From Spiroplasma syrphidicola EA-1 (GTDB taxonomy: Bacteria > Bacillota_I > Bacilli_A > Mycoplasmatales > Mycoplasmataceae): DNA of 64,000 nt. A program made the position numbers and the translations under genes. The DNA lies in assembly GCF_000400955.1 (NCBI RefSeq), contig NC_021284.1:248001-312000 (forward strand), given 5' to 3'. This document shows, in pieces, positions 52,876 through 64,000 of this stretch (position 1 is the stretch's first letter; every line of letters begins with the position of its first letter). Under the pieces are notes generated by a model. The model did not search any database, had not been told where the DNA came from, and saw only the letters and a list, made by a program, of their open reading frames with translations.

Positions 52876-54972
52876 ATGGCAAAGACAACAACCCCATCCC
52901 CGATGCAAAAACTAACAGTTAAAGAAAAGTGAGAAAATTATTGGAAACGCGTTAAAAACAATTTTCGTAGCCGCAAACAATTAATTGATTTTTTATCAAA
53001 AGTTTTAATTTACAGTTTTGCTGTTATTACGATCTTAATTTTATTAACGCTAGTTGGTTTTATTATTTACAAATCAATTTATTTCTTCCAACATTACCCT
53101 GGTGGTTTTTGAGGATTTTTATCAGGGCGAACTTGAAATGCCAATAATAATCAATTTGGGATTTGATGGATTATTATTTCAACTTTCTTTGTTTTATTAA
53201 TTTCCTTGCTATTTGCCGTACCATTAACAATCTTTTCATCGTTATATATTACTGAATATTTAAGTCCGCGCTTAAAAGCAAAAGTAATTGGGATTGTCCG
53301 TTTACTAGCGGGAATTCCTTCGGTTGTTTTTGGATTATTTGCTCTAACCATTTTAGGGCCATTCTTTATGTTACTGGGGGCACCATCAACATCAAATTTA
53401 TTGGTTACATCAATTACTCTAGCTTTTATGGGGTTACCAATTATGATTTCTTTATCAGTTAATGCGATTGAAAATGTTCCCGAAGCTTACCGTTTTGGAT
53501 CATTAGCTTTAGGATTAAGTAAAACTCATACAACTTATCGTATTGTCTTAAAGTCAGCATCATTTCGAATTGTAACGGCAATTATGTTAGGAGTTGCCCG
53601 TATTATTGGAGAAACAATGGCTGTTATGATGATTGCCGGAAATGCGCCTGATGGCTTAAAAATTGATAATGGTTTCTTAAACTTTATTTTTTCTTCAATT
53701 ACAACCCTTGCTTCAACAATTGGGTTGGAAATGTTAGAAAACTCAGGGCCAATGCATGAATCAGCATTATATGCAATTGGTTTAATTCTATTTATTTTTG
53801 TTTGTATTATTAATATTATTGTTATTAGTTCGCAAGCAATTAAAAGCCGTAAGAAAAATTTACATACGATTAAAAAAGGAAAAAAACTAACCTTAAGTAG
53901 TTCTTATAATGCTAAAAAAATGAATAGCCTTTTTTATAATAAAATTGAACAAACACGTACGATTAAAAAAGTTCGCGATGGAATTGGTTTCTTTTTCCTA
54001 ATATCCTCAACAATTATTGTAATTTCTTTTACCTTATTAGTCCTTGTCACGATTATTTGAAAAGGGTTATTTGGGATGGTATGACATGATTTAATTTCAA
54101 CTTCAACATATAGTGAGGGGGCTGGAATTTTATCGGCTTTTCTAGTAACATTATTATTAGTAATATGTGCAATGATTTTTGCGATTCCTTTAAGTATGAT
54201 TGTCGCAATTTATTTAAGTGAATATGCTGCCCCAAATAGTCGTTTAGCACGTATTGTCCGCTATGCAATTGATGTTTTATCATCAACACCAAGTATTATT
54301 TATGGAACCTTTGGGTTAGCTTTCTTTATTGGGGTATGTAAGTTGCCAATTTCGATTTTATCGGCGGGATTAACCTTAACAATTGTTATTTTACCAATTA
54401 TGATTCGTAGTATTGAAGAATCATTGCAAGGGGTATCCCCAGCATTACGTAGTGCATCCTTAGCATTAGGGGCGACAAAAACGGCAACAACAATTAAAGT
54501 TGTTTTACCAAATGCGATGCCCGGAATTGTAACAGCTGTTATTTTAGCAATTGGACGGGTAATTGGTGAATCAGCCCCAGTTTATTTAACATTAGGAACA
54601 GCTGTTCGTTTACCAATTGCTGGTTTCTTATCACCAGGGGCAAGTTTAACAACCCAAATCTTAATGTTATCAAAAGAAGGTTCAACTGCTGATGCGATGC
54701 GAATTATGTATGAATTAGCCTTTACCATTATGGTTTTAATTCTATTAGCAAATATCTCAGCGACAACCTTGGGTAAAAAAATGGCCCCTGATTATGTTAA
54801 AGTTGGCTTTAAACAAAAATGAACAAATCGTTTTATCGCATTAAAATACTTTTTTTCAAAAGAATTCTATCAAGATAAAAAAGAGCAAATTGAGAAAAAA
54901 TGACAACACTGATTCCGCAAACAACGCGCTCGTAAGCAAGCACGAATTGAAAAAGAACAAGGAGATAAATAA
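52876..54972 (+). CDS. Phosphate permease, PstC-PstA fusion
   Basis: A 698-residue protein holding both permease halves. Residues about 45-330 are PstC-like ([20 protein letters not shown] and [20 protein letters not shown] ... [12 protein letters not shown]); residues about 370-640 are PstA-like ([40 protein letters not shown] ... [12 protein letters not shown]). Each half carries the loop that docks to PstB. A basic linker joins them and a basic tail ends the protein. The reading frame is continuous with Trp TGA codons, so the fusion is real unless a frame error was made. The stop overlaps the pstB start. Confidence 0.9.
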
Positions 54973-55781
54973 TGGACGCAAGAAGTTTTTTAAAAAGACC
55001 AGCTTTTGATTCATCGGATAATAATCCCAATTTAATTGAAGTTAAAAATGTTAACTTTTTCTATAAGGGAAATAAGCAAGCATTATATAATATTTCAATG
55101 AATATTAAAGAAAATACTGTTACGGCCTTTATTGGTCCATCCGGTTGTGGTAAATCAACGTTATTACGATTATTTAACCGAATGAATGATATGGAACCAA
55201 AAACAGTTTTTGAAGGGGAAATTTCGATTAACGGGAAAAATATCTATGATGCTGATACCGATATTGTTAAATTACGAACAGATATTGGGATGGTATTTCA
55301 AAAACCAGCCCCTTTTCCAATGTCAATTTATGATAACGTTGCTTATGGTCCACGAAACCAAGGGGTTAAAGACAAGAAATTATTAAATAGCTTAGTTGTT
55401 GATAGTTTAAAAAAAGCCGCGTTATGAGATGAAGTAAAAGATAATTTAAAAGATTCGGCGTTTGCTTTATCTGGAGGACAACAACAACGATTATGTATTG
55501 CCCGAGCAATTGCGATGAAACCAAAGATTTTATTAATGGATGAACCAACTAGTGCCTTAGATCCAATTTCAACTTCGAAAATTGAAGAACTAATTCAAGA
55601 ATTAAAAAAAGATTTTACAATTATTATTGTTACCCACCATATGCAGCAAGCTGCCCGGGTAGCTGATTACACCGCCTTTTTCCTAAAAGGGGAATTAATT
55701 GAATATAATAAAACAAAAATTATTTTTTCCCATCCAGCCAATAAAAAAACGGAAAAATATATTACTGGTCGCTTTGAGTAG
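54972..55781 (+). CDS. pstB: Phosphate ABC transporter ATPase
   Basis: A 269-residue ATPase with Walker [10 protein letters not shown], a Q-loop in [21 protein letters not shown] (the FQKP.PFP.SI form is specific to PstB), signature [14 protein letters not shown], Walker [14 protein letters not shown], and [10 protein letters not shown] overlaps the pstCA stop (TAATG). Confidence 0.96.
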
Positions 55782-55807
55782 CAAGAAGAATAAGGAGGAA
55801 CTGCAAG

Positions 55808-56467
55808 ATGAGTGTTAGAGTAGAAAATGACTTATTACAAATTAAACAAATTGTAATTGATATGATTAAAATTACAACACATCAATATGAAGATATGTTA
55901 TTAAGTATTCAAAAAAATGATTTTGAATTAGCCCAAGCGGTAATTAATATGGATGAAACAATTAACCGGATGGAAGAGGCCTTTATTGATGTGTCATTAT
56001 GAAAAATTGCCAAACAACAAATGGTGGCCAGTGATTTACGCCGTGCGGTTGGATTTATTTCAATTGTTCGGGAAGTGGAAAGAATTGCTGATTATGCAAA
56101 AAATGTTTGTCGATACTTTATTAAATATACCCCATCAAATAAATTAGTTCACTACTTAGAAGAATTAGTAGCAAAAGTAATTGAAATGTTGTCCGAGGTT
56201 TCAAAAATTTTTGAGGAAGAAAAAATTGAATTAGCTTATAATATGCCAAAATATGATGTTGAATTAGATCGCATCTTTAAAAAAGAAAATAATGAATTAA
56301 TTGAAAAAATTCGGGATGTTAAAACAAAAGAAGAAATTAAAGTTATTACATCAACAATGCAACAATTAAAATATATTGAACGCGCTGGTTTACATATTAT
56401 TAGTATTACCGAACTATTAATTTTCATTATTGAAGGAAGAACATACGATTTGGAAACACCAATTTAA
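55808..56467 (+). CDS. phoU: Phosphate uptake regulator PhoU
   Basis: A 219-residue all-helical protein made of two PhoU three-helix repeats, with the E/DxxxD-type metal motif visible in VREVERIADYAKNV and its counterpart around LKYIERAGLHIISI. It ends the pst operon. PhoU restrains the transporter when phosphate is plentiful. AAGGAGG precedes the ATG. Confidence 0.92.
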
Positions 56468-56497
56468 AATAATATGGCAACCATATTATTTTTTTTA
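56467..56497 (+). terminator. Terminator of the pst operon
   Basis: AAATAATATGG, CAA loop, CCATATTATTT, then T run. Confidence 0.93.
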
Positions 56498-56579
56498 TTT
56501 TTTTTACAAAGTGATTATTTTGACTAGAATATTACTAATAAAACATAGTATACTTAATTTAAGAAAGAGGGAAACAATT

Positions 56580-58256
56580 ATGTCTTATATTGATAATTTA
56601 AATTTATGAAAAAATGCGAAAGATTTAGAACCAGAATTGGGGGCACAATTCAAGGCCATGTCAGAACAAGAGTTACTTGAAGCCTTTAGTAGTGATTTGG
56701 AATTTGGAACAGCGGGGTTGCGTGGTTTAATTGGTCCGGGAACAGGGAAAATGAACTTATATACAATTCGTCGAGCAACCTTAGCTTTTTTACAATTTTT
56801 ACAAAAAAAATACTCCCTAACTGATTTAAAAGAAAAAGGGGTTATAATTGGGCATGATAATCGTCATTTTTCTGAAAAATTTGCTCAAGAAGTGGCGGAG
56901 ATATTTGCTTCGAATGGGGTTAAAGCAATTTTATTTCATAATAATGATTTGCGTCCAACACCAATGGTGTCGTATACAATTCGTAAAATTGGGGCAACAG
57001 CCGGAGTAATTATTACCGCTAGCCATAATTCACGCGAATATAATGGGTATAAAATCTATGATCATAATGGGAGCCAATTTTTACCAGTTGATACTGATGT
57101 TATTGGGGAAAATTATTTGAAAATTAAAGAGGAAGTATTTACTTTAAATTTGCATCCCCAACCCGAACTGTTAACATTTGTTTCTCAAACAGTGGAAGAA
57201 AATTATGTTGAAGATGTAAAAGCAATGCAATTTTATCCAGGACAAAAACGCAATATCAAAATTGTCTTTTCCAATCTACATGGGACAAGTAAAGATTGAA
57301 CACCACGGATTTTAAGAGAATGTGGTTATGATGTTATTATAGTAGAAGAACAGTTTAATAATGATCCTGATTTTACTTATGCCCCAAATCCAAATCCAGA
57401 ACTAGCTGAGTGTTTTGATTTACCAATTAAATACGCCCAAAAACATAATGCTGATATTATTATTTTAAATGATCCTGACGCTGACAGATTAGGAATTGGA
57501 ATTCGGCAAGGGGATAACTCATATTATTTAATGACAGGAAATGAAACAGCGCCTGTCTTATTAGAATATTTATTCTCGCACTATCAAAAAAATAATACTT
57601 TACCAACAAATGGGGTAATGTATAATACTTTTGTAACTGGAAATTTATCAGATAAAGTAGCGGAAAGTTATGGGGTTGAAGTTGTGAAAACTTTAACTGG
57701 TTTTAAATGAATTGGTGATCAAATGGCAAAAGCACCAAACCAAAATCGAACATTCCTATTTGGGTTTGAAGAAGCTTATGGTTATGTTTTAAAAGACATT
57801 GTGCGCGATAAAGATGGTATTCAAGCATCATTAGTTATTGCCGAAGCATGTTGATATTATCATAACTTAGGGAAATCATTCTTAGATATCCTAAATGAAC
57901 AATACGAAAAATTTGGTTACTATTATTGTAATACCGTTAATTTAGTTCGTACTGGGGTAGAAGGACCAGAAATTATTAAAGGAATGTTAAAAACATTACG
58001 CGAAAACACTTTACCAGCTTTAAATGGAATTAGCTGTGTTAAAAAAGAAGATTATTTAACCGGATTATATAATATGCCGGGACAAGATTTATTAAAATTT
58101 TATTTTGCTGATGGTAGTTGATTTGCTGTTCGTGCCAGTGGGACGGAACCGAAAATTAAATTCTATTTTGTTTGTGTTGATAAAAGTGCCCAAGGGGCAA
58201 AAACAAAGATGCAGTTAATGTACCAAGAATTAGCAGAAAAATATTTAAACAATTAA
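56580..58256 (+). CDS. Phosphoglucomutase/phosphomannomutase
   Basis: A 558-residue alpha-D-phosphohexomutase of the larger Gram-positive class (PgcA-like). Motifs: FGTAGLRGL near residue 42, the phosphoserine loop ITASHN (Ser148), metal loop NDPDADRLG, sugar loop GFEEAYGY and phosphate loop RASGTEPKIKFY. In mollicutes this enzyme may serve both hexose-phosphate and deoxyribose/ribose-phosphate conversion. Own transcript with a GAAAGAGGGAAA site. Confidence 0.9.
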
Positions 58257-58294
58257 TTTTATGATAAGATAATTAAAGAAAAAGGGGATTTACA

Positions 58295-60043
58295 ATGGGA
58301 AAAATTTTTTTTGAGGCCGATGATAATCGCAAGGGAATCATTGATAATGTTTTTGTAAAAGAGGGGCAACTAGTCCAAAAAGATGATAAATTAGTTAATG
58401 TTGTTACACAAAGCCGGGTTTATGAAATTAAAGCTCCTGGTCCAGGAGTTGTAACTAATTTAAGTATTTATGAAAATAAAGTAATTAATACAGGTGATAT
58501 TTTACTGGAATTAAATAATCAAGCTAGCCATTATAATCATCATGATCAAAAAAACATTTATAATAAATCAAATTTTACTAATGTTCGTTTTGATAATAAT
58601 CAAAATAAAAAAACCGAAACAGAAATTTTTCGTGAAGAGTTAATTGAAACATTATTAGCTCGGAAAGTAGCAGGAGAAAATTCTGATTCAATTGAATTAA
58701 CCGAAGAAATTATTGAGCCAGTATTAAATGAACAATCAACACCACCAATTACAGAACCAGTTGGACCAACACCACCAGAAGGAAATAATCAAACTTTTGC
58801 TTTTGGCGATGAAATTACGACAACATCAGTTTTATTAACAGAGGAAGTAAATAATACTTCCCAACCAGTTGCAGCGGACAAAGATTTTATTTCAAATATG
58901 AATAGTTTACGTAAAAACTTACAAAACGTTGAAACAGCAACTAATACTGTTGATATTCAAGAAGAAATTATTAACAATTTAATTTCCGATGTTGATGTTG
59001 ACCAGTTATCAGAACATTCAAGCTTTAAAAAACAACAACCTTTCCGTGATGAATTATCAAAAACATTTGTCCATCGAATGTATAGTGATATTCAAAATGA
59101 TTTAAATCATGAAAGTAATATTGAACCAGGGCAAGTTGAAATTGAACCAACTCCAACGGAAATTATTTATTTTAATGAAGAATTAATGGAACAAGAATTA
59201 GAGGATAATAATATTGTGCAAACCCCAAGTCCCGAAGAACCAGGACCATTAAGTTCAGAACAACCTAGTTTTGAACAAGGGGAAATTATTGCTGATTTAA
59301 CAAAAAATGTTGAAGAACCACATGATATTCGTCAGGAAGACAATGATAATATTAGTAGTGAGGTAAAATTAAGTCCGCATGCTTATCGCCGTGTTGCACG
59401 ATTATTAAAAAATCCTAATAAAAATGCCCAAACTTTTTTAGATATTGAAGTTGATGTGACTGAATTGGTTAACTTATTAACAATTATGCGCGAAGCTTAT
59501 TTACAACAAAATATTGAGTTAACATTATTACCATTTTTTGTAAAAGCAGTTCACAGTGGGTTAAAAAAATTCCCGCTGTTAAATGCTAGTTTTAACTTAG
59601 GAACGCAAAGTGTTATTTTTAAATGAATTTACAATATTGCTGTTAGTTTAGACAATGATACAACAATTTCAACGCCAGTTTTATTTGATTTAAAAGATGA
59701 CACAATTAAAGAAATTGCAACAAAATGTAATGCCTTAGCTGTAAAGGAATATGATGATAATAGTGAAGCCTTTGATTACGAAAATTCAACTTTCTCAATT
59801 TTTAATTTTGGCGATTTTGGCGTAACAAGAGGGACTTTAACAATTCCTGAACATCATTCAGCCGCAATTGGGATGGGCATTATTTTCAAAAAGCCAGTAG
59901 TTGTTGAAAAAAATGATATTGCAATCCGTGATATCATGGTAATTACTTTAGCATATAATGAAATGATTATTGATATTACCGAAGCAAGTAAGTTTGCCCA
60001 TTATGTCGCATACTTATTATCAAATCCAGGATTATTATTGTAA
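58295..60043 (+). CDS. Dihydrolipoamide acyltransferase-like pseudoenzyme
   Basis: A 582-residue protein with E2 architecture but missing key residues. Residues 1-76 form a lipoyl/biotinyl fold, but the lipoylated Lys turn (TDKA) reads TQSR (Lys replaced by Ser40). A long acidic, Pro/Gln-rich linker covers about 80-360. The C-terminal domain matches the E2 catalytic fold (VDVTELVNLLTIM, TLLPFFVKAVHSGLKKFPLLNASF, FSIFNFGDFGV), but the active-site YDHRVIDG reads YNEMIIDI, with Glu556 for the catalytic His. It should neither carry lipoate nor transfer acyl groups. lplA and pdhA lie 2.6-3.6 kb downstream. Confidence 0.82.
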
Positions 60044-60067
60044 GTAATTACAGAAAGAAGGTGCTGT

Positions 60068-61015
60068 ATGCAAATTAAGGATTTAACAAAAGAAGGTTCA
60101 AACTTACAATTAACAGTTTTAGCCGAAAAAGTTGCCCAAGGAGTGGCAACAAATGGGACAACATATTTATCAATTACCCTAAAAGATAAAACCGGGACAA
60201 TTGAAGCACGATTATGAGATGCGAAACCCCTTGATTTAGAAACATGAGTTAAAGGGAACTTTTATGAAGTTAACATAAACATTATTGAATATCGTCGCAT
60301 TTTACAAGCAAAAATTAATAGTTATAATATTGTTGATCCAAGCGAAATTAATTTAGATGATTTTCTAGAAACAGCACCAATTAATGCCGAAGAAATGTAT
60401 CAAGAGATTACTAATTTTGTTAATAATTTACAAGAACCAGTTTATAAAAAAATGATGGAACTAATCTTATTACAATATGGGGAAGATTTTAAAGTTTGAC
60501 CAGCTGCCATCCGTAATCATCATGAAATTAAATCAGGATTACTATGACATAGCTTAACAATGCTAAAAATGGCCGAAAGTTTACGAACAATTTATTCTGA
60601 TCGTTTAATTGATTTTGAACTCTTAGGGTGTGGTGTAATTTTACACGATTTAGGAAAAGTAATTGAAATTAGTGTTGGAACTGTTAGCGATTTTTCTTTA
60701 GCGGGAAAACTGCTTGGTCATATTTCAATTATGGGTAATGAAATTCATCGTATTGCCAAAGAAAATGGGATTGTTGATGATAAAGTCTTATTACTAGAAC
60801 ATTTAGTTTTAGCAAGCCATGGTAAATTAGAATTTGGTTCTCCCGTTGAACCCCATTTATTAGAAGCAGAAATATTGTCGTTTTTAGATAATTTGGATGC
60901 GCGGATTTATCGCATTGACCGTGAGTTAGATAAAATTAATGCTAATGATCAAACTCCGCGCTTATTACCAATCGAAAATCGCTGATTTATTAAGCACTTT
61001 GATAAAAACAAATAA
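60068..61015 (+). CDS. YhaM-like 3'-5' exoribonuclease (OB fold + HD domain)
   Basis: A 315-residue protein. Residues 1-110 form an OB-fold nucleic-acid-binding domain (TTYLSITLKDKTGTIEARLWD); residues 150-300 form an HD phosphohydrolase domain with His in HHEIKSGLLWHSL and the HD pair in GCGVILHDLGK, plus HLVLASHGKLEFGSP. This combination is YhaM, a 3'-5' exoribonuclease of Gram-positives. GAAAGAAGGTG precedes the ATG. Confidence 0.88.
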
Positions 61016-61027
61016 TTAATCATTCTG

Positions 61028-61049
61028 AGCCTGTTAGCAGGCTTTTTTA
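61028..61049 (+). terminator. Terminator after the YhaM-like gene
   Basis: AGCCTG, TTAG loop, CAGGCT, then T run. Confidence 0.93.
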
Positions 61050-61138
61050 TTTTGAACTACCGGCAAAATTAGCCAAAAAATGGAAAGAGATTTTTTTTAT
61101 TAAAATAACTTTTTTATAAAAAAAATTTAAATAAAGTA

Positions 61139-61144
61139 TATAAT
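61139..61144 (+). promoter_or_regulatory. -10 box of the nox-lplA-pdhA region
   Basis: TATAAT in a very A+T-rich stretch, about 95 bases before nox; no clear -35. Confidence 0.5.
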
Positions 61145-61239
61145 TATACAAGATATAACTTATCTTATTTTTTTAGTTAAACGATGAAAAGCTAAAAGTA
61201 GGAAAATTATCGAGATATTAGAAAGGAGTTATATCAGTA

Positions 61240-62598
61240 ATGAAAATTATAGTAGTAGGAGCAAATCATGCCGGAACAACAGCGATTCGAACTTTAAGAA
61301 GGTTAGATCCAAGCGCTGAAATTGTAACGTATGATCGTAATAACAACATCTCATTCTTAGGGTGTGGAATCGCCCTTTGAGTTTCGGGGGAAGTACAAGA
61401 TCCGCAAGGATTATTTTATGCTTCACCAGAGATTTTAGCAAGTGAAGGTATTAAAGTTAATATGGAACACGAAGTAATTGGGGTTGATAACAAAAACCAA
61501 AAAATTCGTGTTAAAAATCTACAGACAAATGAAGAATTCGAGGACAATTATGACAAATTAGTGTTAGCAATTGGTTCATGACCAATTATTCCACCAATTG
61601 AAGGAATTAAACAAGAAGGTGTTCATATTGTTAAATGATATCAACATGGGGAGATTGTAAAAAATGCCAATGAAGATGATAACATTAAAAATGTTGTTGT
61701 TTGTGGAGCTGGTTATATTGGAATTGAATTAGTAGATGCTTTTTATCAAAAAGGTAAAAATGTTACTCTAGTTGATATTTCAGATCGTATTATGCCACGT
61801 TATTATGATAAACCATTTACTGATTGTGTCGAAGGCGCAATGCTTCGTGATGGTGTTACTTTCCGTGGTGGAGAAACAGTTGTTAAATTTGATGGAAAAA
61901 ACAATGTTGTTAGTCATGTTGTGACTGATAAAGGTTCTTATCCAGCTGATTTAGTAATTTGAGCAGTTGGTTTCCGCCCAGCAACAAAAATGTTAGAAAA
62001 TGTTGTTGATTTAAATAAAAATGGCGCAATTATGGTTGACCAATATATGCAAACATCTGATCCAAATATTTATGCGGTTGGGGATTGTGTTGAAGTTTAT
62101 GACAACGCTAAACAAACATCAGCATATATTGCTTTAGCAACAAATGCTGTTCGAACAGGAGTAGTAGCAGCGGTTAATATTATTAAACCAGCTGGCCTAG
62201 AATCACCAGGATTCCAAGGTTCAAATGCTATTAATGTTTTTGGATGGTGTTTAGCTTCAACAGGGGTTACCGAAACTGTTGCAAAAGATTTAGGGATTGA
62301 TTATGACCAAATTACTTTTAGTGATAATGATCGCCCAGAGTTTATGTCATCGTATAAAAATGTAATTATTAAAATTGTTTGAGATAAAAAAACAAGAAAA
62401 ATCATTGGAGCCCAAGTTGGTTCAGAAAATAATCATACTGAAGTAATGTATATGTTTTCATTAGCAATCATGAAAGGAGTAACAATTGATGAGTTACCAT
62501 TAATTGATATTTTCTTTTTACCACATTTTAACAAACCATATAATTTTATTACCCTAGCTGGCCTAGAAGTTTTAGGACTAAACTATTTTAAAAAATAG
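61240..62598 (+). CDS. nox: NADH oxidase, water-forming
   Basis: A 452-residue flavoprotein that reduces O2 to water with NADH. His10 (GANHAGTTA) and the single redox Cys42 ([13 protein letters not shown]) are the hallmark residues of Nox2-type enzymes; [12 protein letters not shown] binds NADH and YAVGDC binds FAD. It regenerates NAD+ for glycolysis and for pyruvate dehydrogenase, encoded just downstream. GAAAGGAG precedes the ATG. Confidence 0.93.
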
Positions 62599-62615
62599 TG
62601 AGTTAGGAATTAGCT

Positions 62616-63605
62616 ATGTTATGCTTTAAAAGCAATGATAACGATGTCTATTTTAATCTAGCATTAGATGAGTATTTATTAAAAAGTGATCTACCAACGC
62701 CAATTTTGTTTTTGTGAAAAAACCATAACACTGTAATTGTAGGCAAAAATCAAAACACTTACGAAGAAGTTAATCAAAAATTGGCGAATGATGATCATGT
62801 TAAAGTGGCCCGACGAGCATCTGGGGGTGGAGCAGTTTATCAAGATGATGGAAACTTATGCTTTTCAATTATTTTAGATAAAAATAGTGCGATGGCTAAA
62901 AACTATCACACAATTTTGCAACCATTTATTGATGTGTTAACCAAATTAGGATTAAATGCTCAGTTTGCTGGCAAAAATGACATTGAAATTGATGGTAAAA
63001 AAATTTCAGGGAATGCGCAATTCCAGTATAAAGAACGTTTACTTCATCATGGAACCTTTTTATTTAATGTTGATTTAAGTAAAATGGGAAAATATTTAAA
63101 TGTTGATCAATCAAAGATTATCTCAAAAGGAATTAAATCAATTCCAGCCCGTGTAACAAACATTAAACCATTATTAAAACAAGATCTTTCAATCGATGAT
63201 TTCATGGATTTTATTATCCAAGAACTTATTGAACAAGGAACAGTTGTTCAAGCAATTCCAGCAGATATCATCTCAGCAGCTCATAAGTTAGCAGAGGAAA
63301 AATATCGTACTTGAGAATGGATTTATGGTAAAAACCCCAGTTTTGTCTTTCAAAACAAAATTAGGTTTGAGGGAAAAGGGACACTTGATGTAAGAATGAA
63401 TGTTGAGAATTCAATAATTCAAGAAATTAAATTTTTTGGGGACTTTTTAGGATGAGAAGGAACCGAACAATTAGAAGCAGCTTTAGTTAACTGTAAGTAT
63501 CAAATTGAAGATATTAGCAAGGTCTTAGAGCACTTTGATTTAGCAAAAATTTTTGGCGACAAATTTACACGCGCCGAAATTTTAGAAACAATCGTTCATA
63601 AATAA
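62616..63605 (+). CDS. lplA: Lipoate-protein ligase A
   Basis: Activates free lipoate with ATP and attaches it to carrier proteins. Motifs RRASGGGAVYQDDGNL (substrate loop), GKNDIEIDGKKISGNAQF (catalytic Lys) and HGTFLFNVD; the C-terminal accessory domain is present. Length 329 residues. It lies between nox and pdhA, which links it to lipoylation of the pyruvate dehydrogenase complex. The ATG lies 17 bases after nox, with only GTTAGGA upstream. Confidence 0.92.
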
Positions 63606-63622
63606 GAAAGGAACAGAAAACT

Positions 63623-64000
63623 ATGTATTTTGATAAATTTGATGCATTGAAAAATGAAAAATTACAAATCATGGATAATACTGGGAAAATTCTAAAACCA
63701 GAATTAATGCCAAAAATTAGTGATGAAGATGTCTTAGCAGCTTATAAACTAATGTGTTTATCACGCCGTCAAGATGATTTTCAAAACAAAGTGCAACGTC
63801 AAGGAAGAATGTTATCATTCTTATCATCAACAGGGCAAGAAGCCACTGAAGTAGCCTATGCAATGCAAATAATTAAAGGAAAAGACTGATTTTCACCAGC
63901 ATATCGAAATAATGCCGCATGATTAACAGCCGGAATTCCAATGCGTAATATTATGTTATATTGATGTGGAAATGAAATGGGAGCAAAAACACCAGAAGGG
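63623..64000 (+). CDS. pdhA: Pyruvate dehydrogenase E1 alpha subunit, 3' end outside window
   Basis: The 126 visible residues match E1 alpha: LAAYKLMCLSRRQDDFQNKVQRQGRMLSFLSSTGQEATEVAYAMQI, then FSPAYRNNAAWLTAG (Trp from TGA) and an RNIMLYWCGNEMGAKTPEG stretch. The gene continues past the window. AAGAAAGGAA lies before the ATG. The rest of the pdh operon presumably follows. Confidence 0.93.

Noticed and set aside
1-64000. tRNA or rRNA genes in the intergenic gaps
   Set aside because: The gaps read contain terminators, promoters and leaders; I saw no cloverleaf with TTCGANTC-type T-arm. A tRNAscan run would settle it.

Overview
The window is a piece of a Spiroplasma-type mollicute chromosome. 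Four things support this: very high A+T, TGA read as tryptophan throughout (rpsH, for example, only ends in its conserved Tyr-Val-Trp if TGA is decoded), no cell-wall genes, and conserved mollicute blocks. Nearly every gene is on the + strand.

Layout. 1-7.7 kb is the spc/alpha ribosomal operon (rplE to rplQ, with secY, adk, infA and rpoA; no rpmD). 7.8-30.2 kb is mostly housekeeping: map, a glycosyltransferase-like protein, an RDD membrane protein, pcrA, a LacI-like regulator, ptsH, tsaD, two RpiR-like regulators, deoD, asnS, small zinc-ribbon proteins, rpsP-rimM-trmD-rplS, an inactive-looking GTPase next to true rbgA, rnhB, a surface protein, and a CoA-disulfide reductase fused to rhodanese. 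30.3-32.6 kb is a guanine-class riboswitch followed by hpt-guaA. 40.6-46.6 kb holds a uracil permease behind an attenuated leader, a surface protein and an ABC exporter. 46.6-51.4 kb has an acyltransferase inserted between a decayed copy of the 5' end of smc and the intact smc. 51.5-56.5 kb is a phosphate-uptake operon with PstC and PstA fused. 56.6-64 kb is a phosphohexomutase, an E2-like pseudoenzyme, a YhaM-like nuclease, nox, lplA and the start of pdhA.

The notable region is 32.7-40.6 kb, an even more A+T-rich block between guaA and the uracil permease that reads as a defence island. In order it holds a ParB-like protein with a SPPY-type DNA methylase; a class III nucleotide cyclase with a small membrane effector, matching the two-gene Pycsar design; a small HNH protein; and a compact CRISPR locus. 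That locus has (i) a short RNA gene with promoter, a 24-nt anti-repeat and an intrinsic terminator, resembling a tracrRNA; (ii) one effector of about 725 residues, split by a -1 frame change at an A8 run, with a HEPN RNase motif (R-N-E-I-S-H) and no Cas9 or Cas12 nuclease motifs; (iii) an array of nine 36-bp repeats and eight 30-bp spacers starting 16 bp after the effector stop. No cas1 or cas2 is present. A Cas13-like HEPN effector with a type II-like repeat/anti-repeat pair is, as far as I know, not a described combination. The spacers are strongly C-rich on the + strand (46 C, 20 G by hand count), as expected if + strand crRNAs are antisense to mRNAs.

All gene assignments come from reading the sequence and recalling family motifs; no database search was run.
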